From positions 124,001 through 188,000 of the forward strand of contig NZ_KB906399.1 of the NCBI RefSeq assembly GCF_000381345.1: a stretch of 64,000 bases of DNA, given 5' to 3'. Source of the stretch: Deinococcus apachensis DSM 19763. Its GTDB lineage: Bacteria; Deinococcota; Deinococci; Deinococcales; Deinococcaceae. Under the pieces are notes generated by a model, which saw only the letters and a list, made by a program, of their open reading frames with translations, was not told where the DNA came from and made no database searches. The position numbers and the translations under genes are program-made. Shown one piece after another: positions 1 through 15,452 of the stretch (positions are counted from its first letter, which is position 1; each line of letters opens with the position of its first letter).

Positions 1-70
1 CTCCTCACTTTTCTCACGCACCTCGCCAAGTGTGATCTGGGGGAGAGGGAAGACCCCCTCCGGGCGGCCC

Positions 71-76
71 TATACT
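71..76 (+). promoter_or_regulatory. -10 box of the first gene
   Basis: TATACT stands 53 nt before the ATG at 130. Unlike most genes here this one also has a Shine-Dalgarno (GGAGG at 121-125), so a conventional leadered mRNA is likely. No clear -35 hexamer is visible. Confidence 0.4.
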
Positions 77-129
77 CCCTTCAGGACGCCAAGCCACGGG
101 CCCCCCCCATCCCGCTTGACGGAGGATCG

Positions 130-513
<384 letters not shown>

Positions 514-520
514 GGCTGCC

Positions 521-1195
521 GTGACGGCGCCCGACGTGCCCGCCCTTCAGGCCCTCGAACTGCGGGCGAAGGGTTGCGCTGCCTGCCGCCTGCGCCCCGG
601 CGCGACCCAGGTCGTCGTCGCCGATGGCAATCCCGCCGCCCCGCTGGTGATCATCGGCGAGGCGCCGGGAGGGGACGAGGACCGGCAGGGGCGCCCCTTT
701 GTGGGTCCGGCGGGACAGCTCCTCGACCGCATCCTGGCCGCCGTGGACCTCACCCGGCAGGACGCCTACCTCACCAGCGTCGCCAAGTGCCGCCCGCCCG
801 GCAACCGGACGCCCGAGCCGGACGAGATCGAGATCTGCACCTCGCTGTGGCTGGGGCCGCAACTCTCCCTGCTGCGGCCCCGGGTAATCCTCAGCCTGGG
901 CAACACGCCGACGCAGCACCTGCTGAACACCCGCCTGGGTATCACCCGCCTGCGCGGCACCTGGCACCGCTTCCGCCACCCCGAGGGACAGGGCGGCGCC
1001 CACGAGGCCCTGCTGATGCCGCTCTTTCACCCCGCCTACCTGCTGCGCCAGGACAGCCGCGTGCCCGGCGGTCCCAAGAGCCTGACCTGGCGCGACATCC
1101 GCGAGGCCGCTGCCGTACTGCACGGCGAGAAGGAGCCCGAGGGCCCGGTGTCCGGCCCGCCCCAACCTCTGGGAAATCAGCCCATCTTGTTCTGA
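521..1195 (+). CDS. Type-4 uracil-DNA glycosylase (Fe-S family), 224 aa
   Basis: Removes uracil produced by cytosine deamination, starting base-excision repair. The family motif GEAPG lies at residues 46-50, followed by [12 protein letters not shown]. Four cysteines (C19, C22, C90, C106) are spaced as in the [4Fe-4S]-binding type-4 enzymes of thermophiles and Deinococcus. The motif HPAYLLR near residue 170 matches the conserved C-terminal His loop. The C-terminus ends in NQPILF, which resembles a sliding-clamp-binding peptide; that reading is only an inference. The GTG start at 521 follows the preceding stop by 7 nt, so translation is probably coupled. Family assignment is secure; substrate preference cannot be read from the sequence. 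Confidence 0.93.
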   Translation: MTAPDVPALQALELRAKGCAACRLRPGATQVVVADGNPAAPLVIIGEAPGGDEDRQGRPFVGPAGQLLDRILAAVDLTRQDAYLTSVAKCRPPGNRTPEPDEIEICTSLWLGPQLSLLRPRVILSLGNTPTQHLLNTRLGITRLRGTWHRFRHPEGQGGAHEALLMPLFHPAYLLRQDSRVPGGPKSLTWRDIREAAAVLHGEKEPEGPVSGPPQPLGNQPILF

Positions 1196-1203
1196 GCGAT
1201 AAC

Positions 1204-1227
1204 CCTTAATTAATACAAAAAAGGGTC
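1204..1227 (+). repeat. AT-rich decamer site 1, inside a small inverted repeat
   Basis: The decamer ATTAATACAA is flanked by ACCCTT and AAGGGT, so it sits in the loop of a short hairpin just after the glycosylase gene. The hairpin could be a weak terminator. The same decamer recurs at four other intergenic places in the window. Confidence 0.55.
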
Positions 1228-1237
1228 GATTTCTGTC

Positions 1238-1508
1238 ATGGTGGAAACGGGTGAACTCATCGTGGAGCGGGACCAGTCTCCTCGCATCTCCGGTGTGATC
1301 AACCAGTCCACCGGGTACTGTCCGGAGCCGGATTGCTGGGGAGCCGTGCGCTCCGCGTCAGGCCGACTGGGCGTCGAGGTGCCCGGCGGCTTTACGCCCC
1401 CTTCGTCTTTCGGCGCGTGAGCACTGCGGGCAGATCAACGTGGTGAAGGACGAAGAGTTCGAGTGCTCCGTGTGCCACCGCACTCTGCCTGCCTTCTGGA
1501 ACTTCTGA
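1238..1508 (+). pseudogene. Frameshifted small zinc-ribbon protein
   Basis: Two overlapping pieces in different frames read as one protein. The first (1238-1420) carries TGYCPEPDC followed by PGGFTPPSSF and stops at a TGA. Shifting by +1 just before that stop opens a second frame (REHCGQINVVKDEEFEC, then SVCH, ending LPAFWNF) that runs to TGA at 1506-1508. Together this gives about 90 residues with two CxxC-like pairs (C-P-E-P-D-C, H-C-G, C-S-V-C-H), typical of a small zinc ribbon. A single frame change is enough to join them. It is either a decayed gene, a sequencing indel, or, less likely, recoding at UGA. The start at 1238 is uncertain because no ribosome site or good -10 box precedes it. 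Confidence 0.5.
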
Positions 1509-1555
1509 ACCCTGCTGTCACCCACCTCAGCCGAGCGCGCCTGAGCCTCACGCCC

Positions 1556-1561
1556 TACACT
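1556..1561 (+). promoter_or_regulatory. Leaderless -10 box of the DUF1844-like gene
   Basis: TACACT ends 7 nt before the ATG at 1569 and there is no Shine-Dalgarno, so transcription should start at or next to the start codon. Confidence 0.6.
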
Positions 1562-1568
1562 GCCCCCC

Positions 1569-1826
1569 ATGCCCCACCCCGAATTCGTCGGCCTCGTGAA
1601 CTCGCTGCAAGCCACCGCCGAGGCGGCCCTGGGCGATCTCAACGCCGCCACCTCCAGCGCGGCCCGGGACGGGCTGCTGGAGCAGGGGAGAGCGCGCCAG
1701 GTCGCCGAGCGGTCCCTGAAACTGCTCACCATGCTCGCCGAGAAGACCCGCGGCAACCTCGACCTCACGGAGGCCGAACTCCTGACGGACGCCATCGGCA
1801 GCCTGCGCGCCCGGCTGGGCAATTAG
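1569..1826 (+). CDS. DUF1844-like protein, 85 aa
   Basis: Small cytoplasmic protein with the conserved core of DUF1844 proteins: an N-terminal FVGLVNSL block, a central helix, then the signature [20 protein letters not shown] and a short C-terminal helix ending LRARLGN. The family is broadly conserved but its molecular role is not known. It is read from a leaderless promoter and lies 1 nt upstream of dtd, so the two form a two-gene operon. The length fits the family and there is no sign of truncation. Confidence 0.85.
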   Translation: MPHPEFVGLVNSLQATAEAALGDLNAATSSAARDGLLEQGRARQVAERSLKLLTMLAEKTRGNLDLTEAELLTDAIGSLRARLGN

Positions 1827-1827
1827 C

Positions 1828-2274
1828 ATGCGCGCCGTCCTCCAGCGCGTCACCCGCGCGACCTGCACCGTGGAGGGCCGCGTGACCGGCGAGACCGGCC
1901 CCGGCTTCCTCGTGCTCCTCGGTGTGGCCCCGGACGACACCCCCGAGACCGCCCGCACCCTCGCCGCCAAGATCGCCAGATTGCGTGTCTTCGGCGACGA
2001 GTCGGGGAAGATGAACCGCAGCGTGCTCGACATCGGCGGCGCCGTCCTGAGCATCAGCCAGTTCACCCTGTACGCCGACACCCGCTGCGGCAACCGCCCC
2101 AGCTTCACCGGAGCCGCCCCACCCGAACAGGCCCGCGCCCTCTACGCCGAGTTCAACTCGGCCCTGCGTGCCCACGGCCTCCCTGTCGGGGAGGGGGTCT
2201 TCGGCGCCCACATGCTCCTTGACCTCACGAACGACGGCCCGGTCACCCTGACCCTCGACACAGAGAACAATTAA
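1828..2274 (+). CDS. dtd: D-aminoacyl-tRNA deacylase
   Basis: Hydrolyses D-amino acids (for example D-Tyr, D-Asp) and glycine wrongly attached to tRNA, acting in the cytoplasm as a proofreading step. The 148-residue length and both signature elements are present: [17 protein letters not shown] near residues 73-89, and the C-terminal NDGPVTL (usual form NxGPVT), which together form the chiral pocket of the dimer. It begins 1 nt after the upstream stop, implying coupled translation. The stop codon overlaps the second copy of the ATTAATACAA decamer, so that AT-rich site directly abuts the coding sequence. Confidence 0.96.
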   Translation: MRAVLQRVTRATCTVEGRVTGETGPGFLVLLGVAPDDTPETARTLAAKIARLRVFGDESGKMNRSVLDIGGAVLSISQFTLYADTRCGNRPSFTGAAPPEQARALYAEFNSALRAHGLPVGEGVFGAHMLLDLTNDGPVTLTLDTENN

Positions 2275-2296
2275 TACAAAAACACGTGGGTACAAT
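2269..2296 (+). repeat. AT-rich decamer site 2 with TACAAT box
   Basis: ATTAATACAA (2270-2279) overlaps the dtd stop codon. A TACAAT hexamer follows at 2291-2296. This is the second of five copies of the decamer. Confidence 0.5.
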
Positions 2297-2385
2297 TGGT
2301 TAGTCCTGGTCACTGGTCAGAGGAAGCCGCGCAACAACCCGCCGCGATCCCCCCACCCTTTCACCCGAACACCCGCGCTCACCGC

Positions 2386-2391
2386 TATCCT
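2386..2391 (+). promoter_or_regulatory. Leaderless -10 box of the LysM/M23 gene
   Basis: TATCCT ends 7 nt before the ATG at 2399. No Shine-Dalgarno is present. Confidence 0.55.
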
Positions 2392-2398
2392 GCCCCGC

Positions 2399-3472
<1,074 letters not shown>

Positions 3473-3491
3473 CCCCGGCCGCCTTCTCCCT

Positions 3492-3497
3492 TACTCT
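3492..3497 (+). promoter_or_regulatory. Leaderless -10 box of the GH3 gene
   Basis: TACTCT ends 6 nt before the GTG at 3504, which supports that GTG as the start. Confidence 0.55.
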
Positions 3498-3503
3498 AGG
3501 GCG

Positions 3504-4964
<1,461 letters not shown>

Positions 4965-4977
4965 CCGGGCTCCCTGC

Positions 4978-5844
4978 TCACCTCTCCCAGACCCAGCCGC
5001 CCGGCGCCGCCGCCACGCCCGCCGCCCGCGGCCCGGTATGCACGTTCAGCACGGGATTGACCCCAGCGAAGCCCGCCCACACGACCGGGTGCCGCGCCTT
5101 GATCGCCGCCAACAGCGTGTCGGCATCCTCGCGGACGCTGCCGTACAGCAGCCCCAGCCGCAGCGGGGTGCCCTCCCCATAGCGGGCCGTGACCTGGGCC
5201 GCCACGGCCTCGATGGCGCCCCGGTAACTGCGCGCCCGGCCCACGTTCGTGTACGCGCCCGTCTCCCGGTCCACCGTGATCACCGGCTTGAGGTTCAACA
5301 GGCCCCCCAGCGTCGCCTGCACCCGCCCGATGCGTCCGCCGCGCCGCAGGTACTCCAGCGTCTCGATGGTAAAGTACAGCTCCGTCTCCTCGTGGGTGCG
5401 CCGAACCCAGTCCAGCGCCGTGTCCAGCGTCTCGCCCCGCCCCGCCGCCGTCACTGCGGCATGAACCTGAAACGCCTGCGCCGCGCTGAGGGTCCGCGTG
5501 TCGTGGATGGTGACTGGGACTTCCGGCGCGAGCGCCCGCGCCTGCTCCGCCGCGTTGCGGCTCCCCGACAGCCCGCCGCTGATCGTCAAGGCCAGGACCG
5601 GCAGGCCCCCCTGACGCGCCCGCCGGTACGCCCCCGCCCAGTCCTGCGGCGTGGGCTGGCTGGAGGTGGGGTGCGCCGGGTTCGTCCCCAACTCCCGGTA
5701 CAGCGCCTCGCGCGTGAGTTCGTCCATCAGGTACGTCGTGGAGCCGAAGGTCAGGCTGAAAGGCGCCACCGGCACATCATTTCGCAGCCCGGAGAAGGCG
5801 TCGAGGCCCCCATCGGTCGCCACAGCGAACTGGGGCGCGCTCAC
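4978..5844 (-). CDS. DegV family fatty-acid-binding protein, 288 aa
   Basis: DegV proteins bind a fatty acid and, as FakB, present it to the FakA kinase for phospholipid synthesis. Here the N-terminal VATDGG block, the TSQPTPQDW motif (about residues 60-68) and the GGLSGSRN loop that binds the carboxylate are present, followed by the typical [14 protein letters not shown] segment. No FakA kinase is in the window. The GTG start overlaps the stop of the dehydrogenase gene upstream as GTGA, so the two are translationally coupled. A second DegV gene lies at 43984-44829. Confidence 0.93.
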   Translation of the reverse strand: MSAPQFAVATDGGLDAFSGLRNDVPVAPFSLTFGSTTYLMDELTREALYRELGTNPAHPTSSQPTPQDWAGAYRRARQGGLPVLALTISGGLSGSRNAAEQARALAPEVPVTIHDTRTLSAAQAFQVHAAVTAAGRGETLDTALDWVRRTHEETELYFTIETLEYLRRGGRIGRVQATLGGLLNLKPVITVDRETGAYTNVGRARSYRGAIEAVAAQVTARYGEGTPLRLGLLYGSVREDADTLLAAIKARHPVVWAGFAGVNPVLNVHTGPRAAGVAAAPGGWVWER

Positions 5845-6728
5845 CGGAGTTCCGTCCCGTTCATCTGCTCGATCAGCCTCAGGGCGGCCGTGTGGTCCGC
5901 CTCCGGGCCGACGACGGTGGCGGCGGCGCGCATCAGCGCCTCGACGCTCATCAGAACGGGCGCGCTGGCCCCTGCCGTCCGCACCACGTCGGCAGCGATC
6001 CCCGCGTCCTTGGCGAGCAGGCCCAGGCCGAAGGTCGCGGGAAACTCGCGCGTCAGCACCCGCTGCCCGATCAGGTTCTGGGAGGCGTTGCTGCGCCCGC
6101 TGCTCGCGTTGATCACCTCCAGCGCGGCCCCCAGATTCACCCCCCCGCGGGCGAGCGCGGCCAGCCCCTCACCCGTCGCCCACAGGGTTACCGCCAGCAG
6201 CGCGTTGTTCACGGCCTTCACCGAGAACCCCGCGCCCGTCCCGCCCACATGCACCACCTTGCCCGCGAAGGCGAAGCTGTCCCGCACGGCCGCCAGCGCC
6301 CCCGCGTCCCCCCCGACCATGACCGTCAGTTTCCCGGCCTCCGCTCCTGCCGTGCCCCCGCTCACCGGGGCGTCGAGAAAGGCCACTCCCTGCCCCGCCA
6401 GCCGCGACGACTGCCGACGTGCTGCCTCCGGGTGACCACTCGTGCAGTCCACCCAGGCGGTGCCGGGCCGCAACTGCCCCTCCAGCGCGGCCAGCACCCC
6501 GTCCACCTCCGCGCTCGTGGGCAGGCAGGTAAAGATCACGTCGGCGGCAGCCACCCCGGCCAAACCCACCGCCTCGCTGCCGAACTCGCGCGCGTGTGTC
6601 TCGGCCCTCTCGGGCGTGCGGTTCCAGACGAGTGTGCGTCCACCCGTCTCCGCCGTGTACCGCGCGAGATGTCCCGCCATCGGCCGCCCCATCGCGCCCA
6701 GCCCCAGAAATGCCAGCGTTCTGCTCAT
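5841..6728 (-). CDS. NAD(P)-dependent beta-hydroxyacid dehydrogenase (3-hydroxyisobutyrate dehydrogenase family), 295 aa
   Basis: Oxidises a short beta-hydroxy acid, or reduces a semialdehyde, using NAD(P). The Rossmann fold begins [12 protein letters not shown] at residue 8. The substrate loop [22 protein letters not shown], the catalytic lysine region (SVKAVNN) and the C-terminal KDAGIA motif are all present. The arginine after the first glycine-rich strand (WNRTPER) suggests NADP preference, but this is inference. Substrate could be 3-hydroxyisobutyrate, tartronate or glyoxylate-type compounds; context does not decide. The ATG is preceded by a leaderless promoter, and DegV follows by a 4-nt overlap. 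Confidence 0.92.
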   Translation of the reverse strand: MSRTLAFLGLGAMGRPMAGHLARYTAETGGRTLVWNRTPERAETHAREFGSEAVGLAGVAAADVIFTCLPTSAEVDGVLAALEGQLRPGTAWVDCTSGHPEAARRQSSRLAGQGVAFLDAPVSGGTAGAEAGKLTVMVGGDAGALAAVRDSFAFAGKVVHVGGTGAGFSVKAVNNALLAVTLWATGEGLAALARGGVNLGAALEVINASSGRSNASQNLIGQRVLTREFPATFGLGLLAKDAGIAADVVRTAGASAPVLMSVEALMRAAATVVGPEADHTAALRLIEQMNGTELR

Positions 6729-6734
6729 GGGACC

Positions 6735-6740
6735 AGGCTA
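6735..6740 (-). promoter_or_regulatory. Leaderless -10 box of the dehydrogenase-DegV operon
   Basis: On the minus strand TAGCCT ends 6 nt before the ATG at 6728, with no Shine-Dalgarno between. Confidence 0.6.
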
Positions 6741-6798
6741 GGGCGCCCTCCACGCGCGGGTCCAAACTCTGAACCGAGTCCAGAAAGGCGGCGGCGCG

Positions 6799-6804
6799 TA
6801 TGCT
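6799..6804 (+). promoter_or_regulatory. Leaderless -10 box of the AEC transporter gene
   Basis: TATGCT ends 7 nt before a GTG at 6812. The only upstream in-frame ATG (6800) lies inside this hexamer, so the GTG is the better start. Confidence 0.55.
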
Positions 6805-6811
6805 GCCCCCC

Positions 6812-7720
<909 letters not shown>

Positions 7721-7774
7721 GGCCTTCCGGGTTGGGCTTGTTGAGGAGGATGGGGCAGGGGGTCTTGCTTCGAT

Positions 7775-7990
7775 TCGCCCCTACCCGCAGAGGGGCAGGG
7801 GAGCTTTTCGCTGCGCTCGGCAAAGGGCTCGCCCATCTCGCCTGTGGTCGCTGTTCTCAACGCGCAAGGTTTGATCTTGCCGTTCACAAGTCACTGGCCC
7901 ACCGTCTCGCTGCGCGAGCAAGGCGGGGTGAAGGCGGTGCGAGGGCGAGTCGAAGGCAGGAATGGGCCGTCCACAAGAGACAGTTTTTGA
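7775..7990 (+). repeat. Intergenic repeat, copy 1 (SNR-like)
   Basis: This stretch closely matches the reverse complement of 48881-49097. Shared blocks include CTGCGCTCGGCAA, CGCGCAAGGTTTGATCTTG, GTCTCGCTGCGCGAGCAAGG and GGGCCGTCCACAAGAGAC. It carries internal palindromes (CTCGCTGCGCGAG) and no convincing gene. It resembles the small intergenic repeats described in D. radiodurans, though which family cannot be decided by eye. The rest of 7721-8099 holds nothing else I recognise. Confidence 0.8.
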
Positions 7991-8099
7991 ACAGCTGGAG
8001 CTTTCGCTGAGTGTTGCTCGGACTCCTGGCGGGTGCGCTACACAGAAGGTTTGCCCGGGAAGCACATACTCCCCGCTCTTCTCCCCGGCCTGAAACTGC

Positions 8100-8504
8100 T
8101 CAGCCGGAAAGTTCCCCCGGGTCGGTCGGGTCCACGCCCGCCACATATACCCATGTGCCGTTCAGTCTTGTAAATCTGCTGCGCTCGTGCATACGGTGAG
8201 TACGACCATCCATCCGCAACGTCGCGGTGAACTCCACCTCGTTACCCTCCGCGTGATGAATTTTGAGGCCCAGGTAGCGCGCGTCATCTTCTTCCAAGTC
8301 CAGGTCCGGCGGGCAGGTGTCCGGGTGCCAGGTCCGCCGCACATACTCCGTATTGCGCAGGGCGTAGGCCGTGTACCGCGAACGCATCAGCGCCTCCGGT
8401 GTCTCGGCGGGGCGCTCACCGCGGTGCCGGAGACCGCAGCACGCGCCATAGGAGCGCCCCGAACCGCAGAGGCAGGGCTTCAGGGCCGGAAAGGGGAGAG
8501 GCAC
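8100..8504 (-). CDS. SEC-C / YchJ-type metal-binding protein, 134 aa
   Basis: UPF0225 (YchJ) family. The N-terminal SEC-C motif [14 protein letters not shown] (about residues 11-24) carries the three cysteines expected to bind zinc. The family block [14 protein letters not shown] (about 39-52) and TWHPDTCPP follow. The C-terminal half is a NTF2-like beta domain ending in WVYVAGVDP. Function is not established. The GTG start is supported by a -10 box 6 nt upstream. The gene diverges from the RNA methylase gene with only 32 nt between start codons, so the two promoters overlap. Confidence 0.92.
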   Translation of the reverse strand: MPLPFPALKPCLCGSGRSYGACCGLRHRGERPAETPEALMRSRYTAYALRNTEYVRRTWHPDTCPPDLDLEEDDARYLGLKIHHAEGNEVEFTATLRMDGRTHRMHERSRFTRLNGTWVYVAGVDPTDPGELSG

Positions 8505-8510
8505 CCATCG

Positions 8511-8516
8511 AGCATA
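8511..8516 (-). promoter_or_regulatory. Leaderless -10 box of the SEC-C gene
   Basis: On the minus strand TATGCT ends 6 nt before the GTG at 8504. It abuts the promoter of the divergent methylase, whose likely -10 is CATACT at 8522-8527. Confidence 0.5.
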
Positions 8517-8536
8517 GCGGGCATACTGGGGACCCG

Positions 8537-9328
8537 ATGACCGCCCCTGACGTGATCACCTCCCTGCAAAACCCCCACGTCAAACGGCTCGTGCGACTCC
8601 GCACCCGCCGCGAGCGCGAGCGCGAGGGGGTACTCCTGGTCGAGGGTGCCCGCGAATTCTCCCGGGCGGTGGGGGCAGGGCTCATACCCGCCACCCTCTA
8701 CACCTGCGAGGCCCTGTACAGTCCCGAGGCGTGCGAGGTGGAACCTGCTCTCCCCGGCCCCCGCATCCGACTCTCCCGCGAGGCCTTCAAGAAGGTCAGT
8801 GGGCGCGAGAACCCCGACGGCCTGCTTGCCCTCCTCCCCACGCCCGCCCCCCGCCTGCCTGAGCCTGCTGAGGACGCAGTCGTCGTCGTCCTGCACGGCC
8901 TGGAAAAACCCGGCAACATCGGCGCGATCCTGCGAACGGCGGACGCGGCGGGGGCGGTAGGCGTGTTTGTCCTTGGCCGCGGCGCCGACCCCTATTCCCC
9001 CAACGTCATTCGCGCCTCCCAGGGCAGCGTCTTCACCGTCCCTGTCGCCGCGCTGAGTGAGGAGGAGGCCCTGACCTGGCTCGCCGAACACGCGTTCACC
9101 CGCGTCGCCTGCACCCCCGACGCCCCCCACGTCTACTGGGACGCGCCCCTCACCGGCCGGGTCGCCCTCATCCTCGGTGCGGAGCACGCCGGGCTGCCCC
9201 CCGAGTGGCGAGAGGCCGAACTCCCCGTGCGCGTCCCCATGCACGGCGCCGCCGACAGCCTGAACGTCGCCACCGCCGCCGCGCTCGTCCTGTACGAGTG
9301 CCTGCGCCAGCGCCGGACGTCCCGCTAG
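8537..9328 (+). CDS. TrmH/SpoU-family RNA 2'-O-methyltransferase, 263 aa
   Basis: Transfers a methyl group from AdoMet to a ribose 2'-OH in tRNA or rRNA. The protein has an N-terminal substrate-binding domain (residues 1-95, ending [12 protein letters not shown]) and a C-terminal SPOUT knot. All three SPOUT motifs are visible: [26 protein letters not shown], and [19 protein letters not shown]. The start at 8537 is the first ATG giving the usual [11 protein letters not shown] beginning; longer upstream readings would run into the divergent gene. The target nucleotide cannot be inferred; the layout is closest to RlmB/TsnR-like rRNA methylases. Confidence 0.93.
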   Translation: MTAPDVITSLQNPHVKRLVRLRTRREREREGVLLVEGAREFSRAVGAGLIPATLYTCEALYSPEACEVEPALPGPRIRLSREAFKKVSGRENPDGLLALLPTPAPRLPEPAEDAVVVVLHGLEKPGNIGAILRTADAAGAVGVFVLGRGADPYSPNVIRASQGSVFTVPVAALSEEEALTWLAEHAFTRVACTPDAPHVYWDAPLTGRVALILGAEHAGLPPEWREAELPVRVPMHGAADSLNVATAAALVLYECLRQRRTSR

Positions 9329-9354
9329 GCCAAACACGGGGCCGGGAGCGGTGT

Positions 9355-9360
9355 TAGCCT
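9355..9360 (+). promoter_or_regulatory. Leaderless -10 box of pepF
   Basis: TAGCCT ends 6 nt before the ATG at 9367. Confidence 0.6.
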
Positions 9361-9366
9361 GCCCCC

Positions 9367-11193
<1,827 letters not shown>

Positions 11194-11303
11194 GGACCAC
11201 CGCCTGACCCCTTTCCCGCACACTGTGGGGCGAACATGCTCGACCGTTTCGTCCCAGGTGTGGGGAAAAGCCCCCGTCCAGCCGTCCTCAAAAGGACCGC
11301 CCC

Positions 11304-12131
11304 ATGATCCTGCGCCGCGTGCTGGGCGTCCTCGCCAGCCTGCTCGTGGTCCTGGCACTTGCAGGTTGGGTCGGCCTTCAGTTCCCGCCCACCCCGTTCC
11401 CCGCCGTTGCGGGGCGCGCGTCCACCCCGGAGGTCGTGCGGCTTCCCGCGGGCCTCCCCGAGCCCGTCGAGCGCTTCTACCGCCAGACCTACGGTGACTG
11501 GGTCCCGGTGATCTCCACCGCCGTCGTCACCGGCCGGGCCACCCTGCACCCCCTGCCGTGGGGCCCCGCCGTTCAGGGCCGCTGCCGCTTCACCCACGAG
11601 GCGGGCCGCAACTACCGCCACGCCATAGAGGCGACGTGGTACGGGCGGCCCTTCCTGCCATTCGACGAGTCGTACCTGGGCGGGGTGAGTCGCCAGGAGA
11701 CACCCTTCGGCTCGAACGCGAACGAACCCGAGGGCGCCCAGGCCGCCAACCTCGCCCTGTGGGCCGAGGCGATCTGGTTTCCCGCCCTCTACTTGACCGA
11801 CCCCCGCGTGAGCTGGGAGGCGCTGGACGACAACACGGCCGTCCTGAACGTGCCCTTCGGCGAGGACCGCGAGCGCTTCATCGTCCGCTTCGACCCGGCC
11901 ACCGGGCGCCCGTTCCTCCTGGAAGCCATGCGCTATAAGGACGTGAGGAATCCTAATAAAGTCCTGTGGCTGGCCCAGATTCGCGGGTGGGGCGCTTTTG
12001 GGGGCGTCAACCTGCCCCGGGTGGTCACCTTCACCTGGGCTGACGAGGGGAAGCCCTCGGAGACCTTCACCGTGGAGGACATCGCCTACAACCTGAACGT
12101 GAGCCAGTCTCTCCGGGCAACTGGGCTGTAA
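11304..12131 (+). CDS. DUF6544-like membrane-anchored protein, 275 aa
   Basis: One N-terminal hydrophobic helix (about residues 5-26) is followed by a 245-residue domain likely outside the membrane. It contains the aromatic-rich blocks GRCRFTHEAGRNYRHAIEATW, LWAEAIWFPALYL and WEALDDNTAVLNV, a pattern I associate with DUF6544 lipocalin-like proteins of unknown function; the assignment is moderate. The closing segment FTWADEGKPSETFTVEDIAYN fits a beta-barrel edge. No catalytic motif stands out. It faces a minus-strand gene, and a large palindrome lies in the gap. Confidence 0.75.
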   Translation: MILRRVLGVLASLLVVLALAGWVGLQFPPTPFPAVAGRASTPEVVRLPAGLPEPVERFYRQTYGDWVPVISTAVVTGRATLHPLPWGPAVQGRCRFTHEAGRNYRHAIEATWYGRPFLPFDESYLGGVSRQETPFGSNANEPEGAQAANLALWAEAIWFPALYLTDPRVSWEALDDNTAVLNVPFGEDRERFIVRFDPATGRPFLLEAMRYKDVRNPNKVLWLAQIRGWGAFGGVNLPRVVTFTWADEGKPSETFTVEDIAYNLNVSQSLRATGL

Positions 12132-12153
12132 AGAGTAGGTCCTCAAGAAGAAT

Positions 12154-12189
12154 TATTTTCACGAGTCGTCGACTCGTGAAAATACTCAC
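12154..12189 (+). promoter_or_regulatory. CRP/FNR-like composite site A, with 31-bp perfect palindrome
   Basis: Positions 12154-12184 form a perfect inverted repeat, 15-bp arms around a single central T. Within 12158-12189 the element reads TTCACGA-N10-CGTGAAAATACTCAC, the same pattern as sites at 17131, 26993 and 60983. The stem has T runs on its left and A runs on its right, the reverse of an intrinsic terminator. It lies between convergent genes with no obvious promoter next to it. Confidence 0.6.
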
Positions 12190-12200
12190 TTGAAGAACAC

Positions 12201-12230
12201 AAGAAAGAGGGCGGATTCCCCCGCCCCCTT
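12201..12230 (-). terminator. Intrinsic terminator of the YbjN-like gene
   Basis: On the minus strand a GGGCGG/CCGCCC stem is followed by TCTTTCTTGTG, just after the stop at 12238. Confidence 0.65.
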
Positions 12231-12237
12231 CCCGGTC

Positions 12238-12714
<477 letters not shown>

Positions 12715-12766
12715 TAGGGGGTGAAACCCGGGCCGATTCTAACATCCCGTCGGGGCGGGGGGCGCC

Positions 12767-13102
12767 TCAGGGCCGCGAGAGCACCCGCACCGTCACCGGA
12801 GCCACCCCGGCCGACAGGATGCCGAGCCGCGCCGCCGCCGTCCGTGACAGGTCGATCACCCGCGTGCGGCTCCCGAAAGGTCCCCGGTCGTTGATCAGCA
12901 CGTCCACGGAGCGGCCCGTGCCCCGGTGCGTCACCCGCACCCAGCTTCCCAGCGGCAGCGTGCGGTGGGCGGCAGTCATGCGGGTATGCGAGTTGTACCG
13001 CCCGCCGTAGTACACTGCGTGGCCCCGCTGAACCGAACTCGCCTGTGCCCCGCCCAGAACTGGAACGGCCAGGAGGACCGCCGCGAGCGCCAGCGCCCTC
13101 AC
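12767..13102 (-). CDS. RlpA-like double-psi beta-barrel secreted protein, 111 aa
   Basis: Signal peptide (about residues 1-20, ending GGAQA) followed by a single double-psi beta-barrel. The RlpA landmarks are present: [31 protein letters not shown] and [24 protein letters not shown]. RlpA proteins are lytic transglycosylases acting on peptide-free glycans, or structural wall proteins. There is no SPOR domain here, so septal targeting is doubtful. The catalytic Asp (NDRGPF) is kept. The GTG start overlaps the stop of the M24 peptidase gene as GTGA, so the two are coupled. Confidence 0.9.
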   Translation of the reverse strand: MRALALAAVLLAVPVLGGAQASSVQRGHAVYYGGRYNSHTRMTAAHRTLPLGSWVRVTHRGTGRSVDVLINDRGPFGSRTRVIDLSRTAAARLGILSAGVAPVTVRVLSRP

Positions 13103-14145
13103 AATTGCTCCTTCGGCGTGCGGCTCAGCACCTCGTATCCCGTCTCCGTCACCAGCACGAGGTCCTCGATGCGGACCCCGCCGACCCCAGGCAGGTACGC
13201 GCCCGGTTCCACCGTCACGACCATGCCCGGTTCCAACACGTCATCGCTGCCCTTGCGCAGGCTGGGCCCCTCGTGGATATCCAGCCCAACCCCGTGCCCC
13301 AGCGAGTGCGCGAAGGCCTCGCCCAGGCCACGCCCCTCCAGAATTCCGCGTGCCACGGCGTCGAGGTCGCCCCCCCGCGCCCCGGGCCGCACCGCCGCCA
13401 CCGCCGCTTCCTCCGCCTCCAGCACGGCGTTGTAGACCCGGCGCAGCTCTTCCGAGGGCGTTCCCACCGCCACCGTCCGCGTCATGTCCGAGTGGTAGCC
13501 GCGCAGGCGCGCCCCGAAGTCGATCGTCACGAGGTCGCCGTCCTCAATGACCCTCTCACTTGCCACCCCGTGCGGCATCGCCCCGCGCGGACCGCTCGCC
13601 ACGATCACGTCGAAGCCCACCTCGGCCCCGGCCCGGCGCAGGCCGAGTTCGAGTTCGAGCGCCACGTCAAGTTCCCGCACCCCCGCCCGAATCATGGGGC
13701 GCACCTCGGCGAACACCCGGTCGGCCAACTCCTGCGCCTCCCGGATCGCCGCCACCTCCCCCGGCGACTTGACGAGCCGGACCCGCTCCACCAGCCCGCG
13801 CGTCGGAACCATCTCCGCGTCCCAGTGAGCGCGCAGGTCCTCCAGCCCGGCGACCGTCAGGTGCTCGGCCTCGAAACCCACCCGCAGGCCACGAACACGC
13901 CCCGCCGCGTCCCCATAGGTCTCGGGTGGGCGAGCGATCACCTGCGAGAGGGACGACTCCTCCCGCGCCTGCACGGTGTAGCGCGCGTCCGTGTAGAGGA
14001 TAGCCTCCGCCCCCGTCACCAGCACCTTGCCGTCCTTGCCGCTCGTGAAGCCGCTGACCGCGCGCACGTTCGCCGGGCTGCTCACCCACAGCGCGTCCAT
14101 GCCCGATTGCCCCATCGCCGCCCTGAGCTGTTCGAGAACCGTCAT
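13099..14145 (-). CDS. M24-family aminopeptidase / Xaa-Pro dipeptidase, 348 aa
   Basis: Metallopeptidase that removes an N-terminal residue before proline, or hydrolyses Xaa-Pro dipeptides. A creatinase-like N-domain (1-125) precedes the pita-bread catalytic domain. Metal ligands are all visible: the two Asp of [19 protein letters not shown], the His of [15 protein letters not shown], and the Glu of VTVEPGAY and [10 protein letters not shown] place the start at the ATG at 14145 ([11 protein letters not shown]); the longer reading to 14292 would add a proline/glycine-rich extension overlapping the upstream region of sucC. It is coupled to the RlpA-like gene. Confidence 0.92.
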   Translation of the reverse strand: MTVLEQLRAAMGQSGMDALWVSSPANVRAVSGFTSGKDGKVLVTGAEAILYTDARYTVQAREESSLSQVIARPPETYGDAAGRVRGLRVGFEAEHLTVAGLEDLRAHWDAEMVPTRGLVERVRLVKSPGEVAAIREAQELADRVFAEVRPMIRAGVRELDVALELELGLRRAGAEVGFDVIVASGPRGAMPHGVASERVIEDGDLVTIDFGARLRGYHSDMTRTVAVGTPSEELRRVYNAVLEAEEAAVAAVRPGARGGDLDAVARGILEGRGLGEAFAHSLGHGVGLDIHEGPSLRKGSDDVLEPGMVVTVEPGAYLPGVGGVRIEDLVLVTETGYEVLSRTPKEQL

Positions 14146-14159
14146 ACGGCGGAAGGTAA

Positions 14160-15451
<1,292 letters not shown>

Positions 15452-15452
<1 letters not shown>

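Noticed and set aside
1417..1425. Programmed +1 frameshift as in prfB
   Set aside because: The codon before UGA is GCG, not a slippery CUU-type codon, and no Shine-Dalgarno-like stimulator is close by; a mutation or sequencing indel is the simpler reading.
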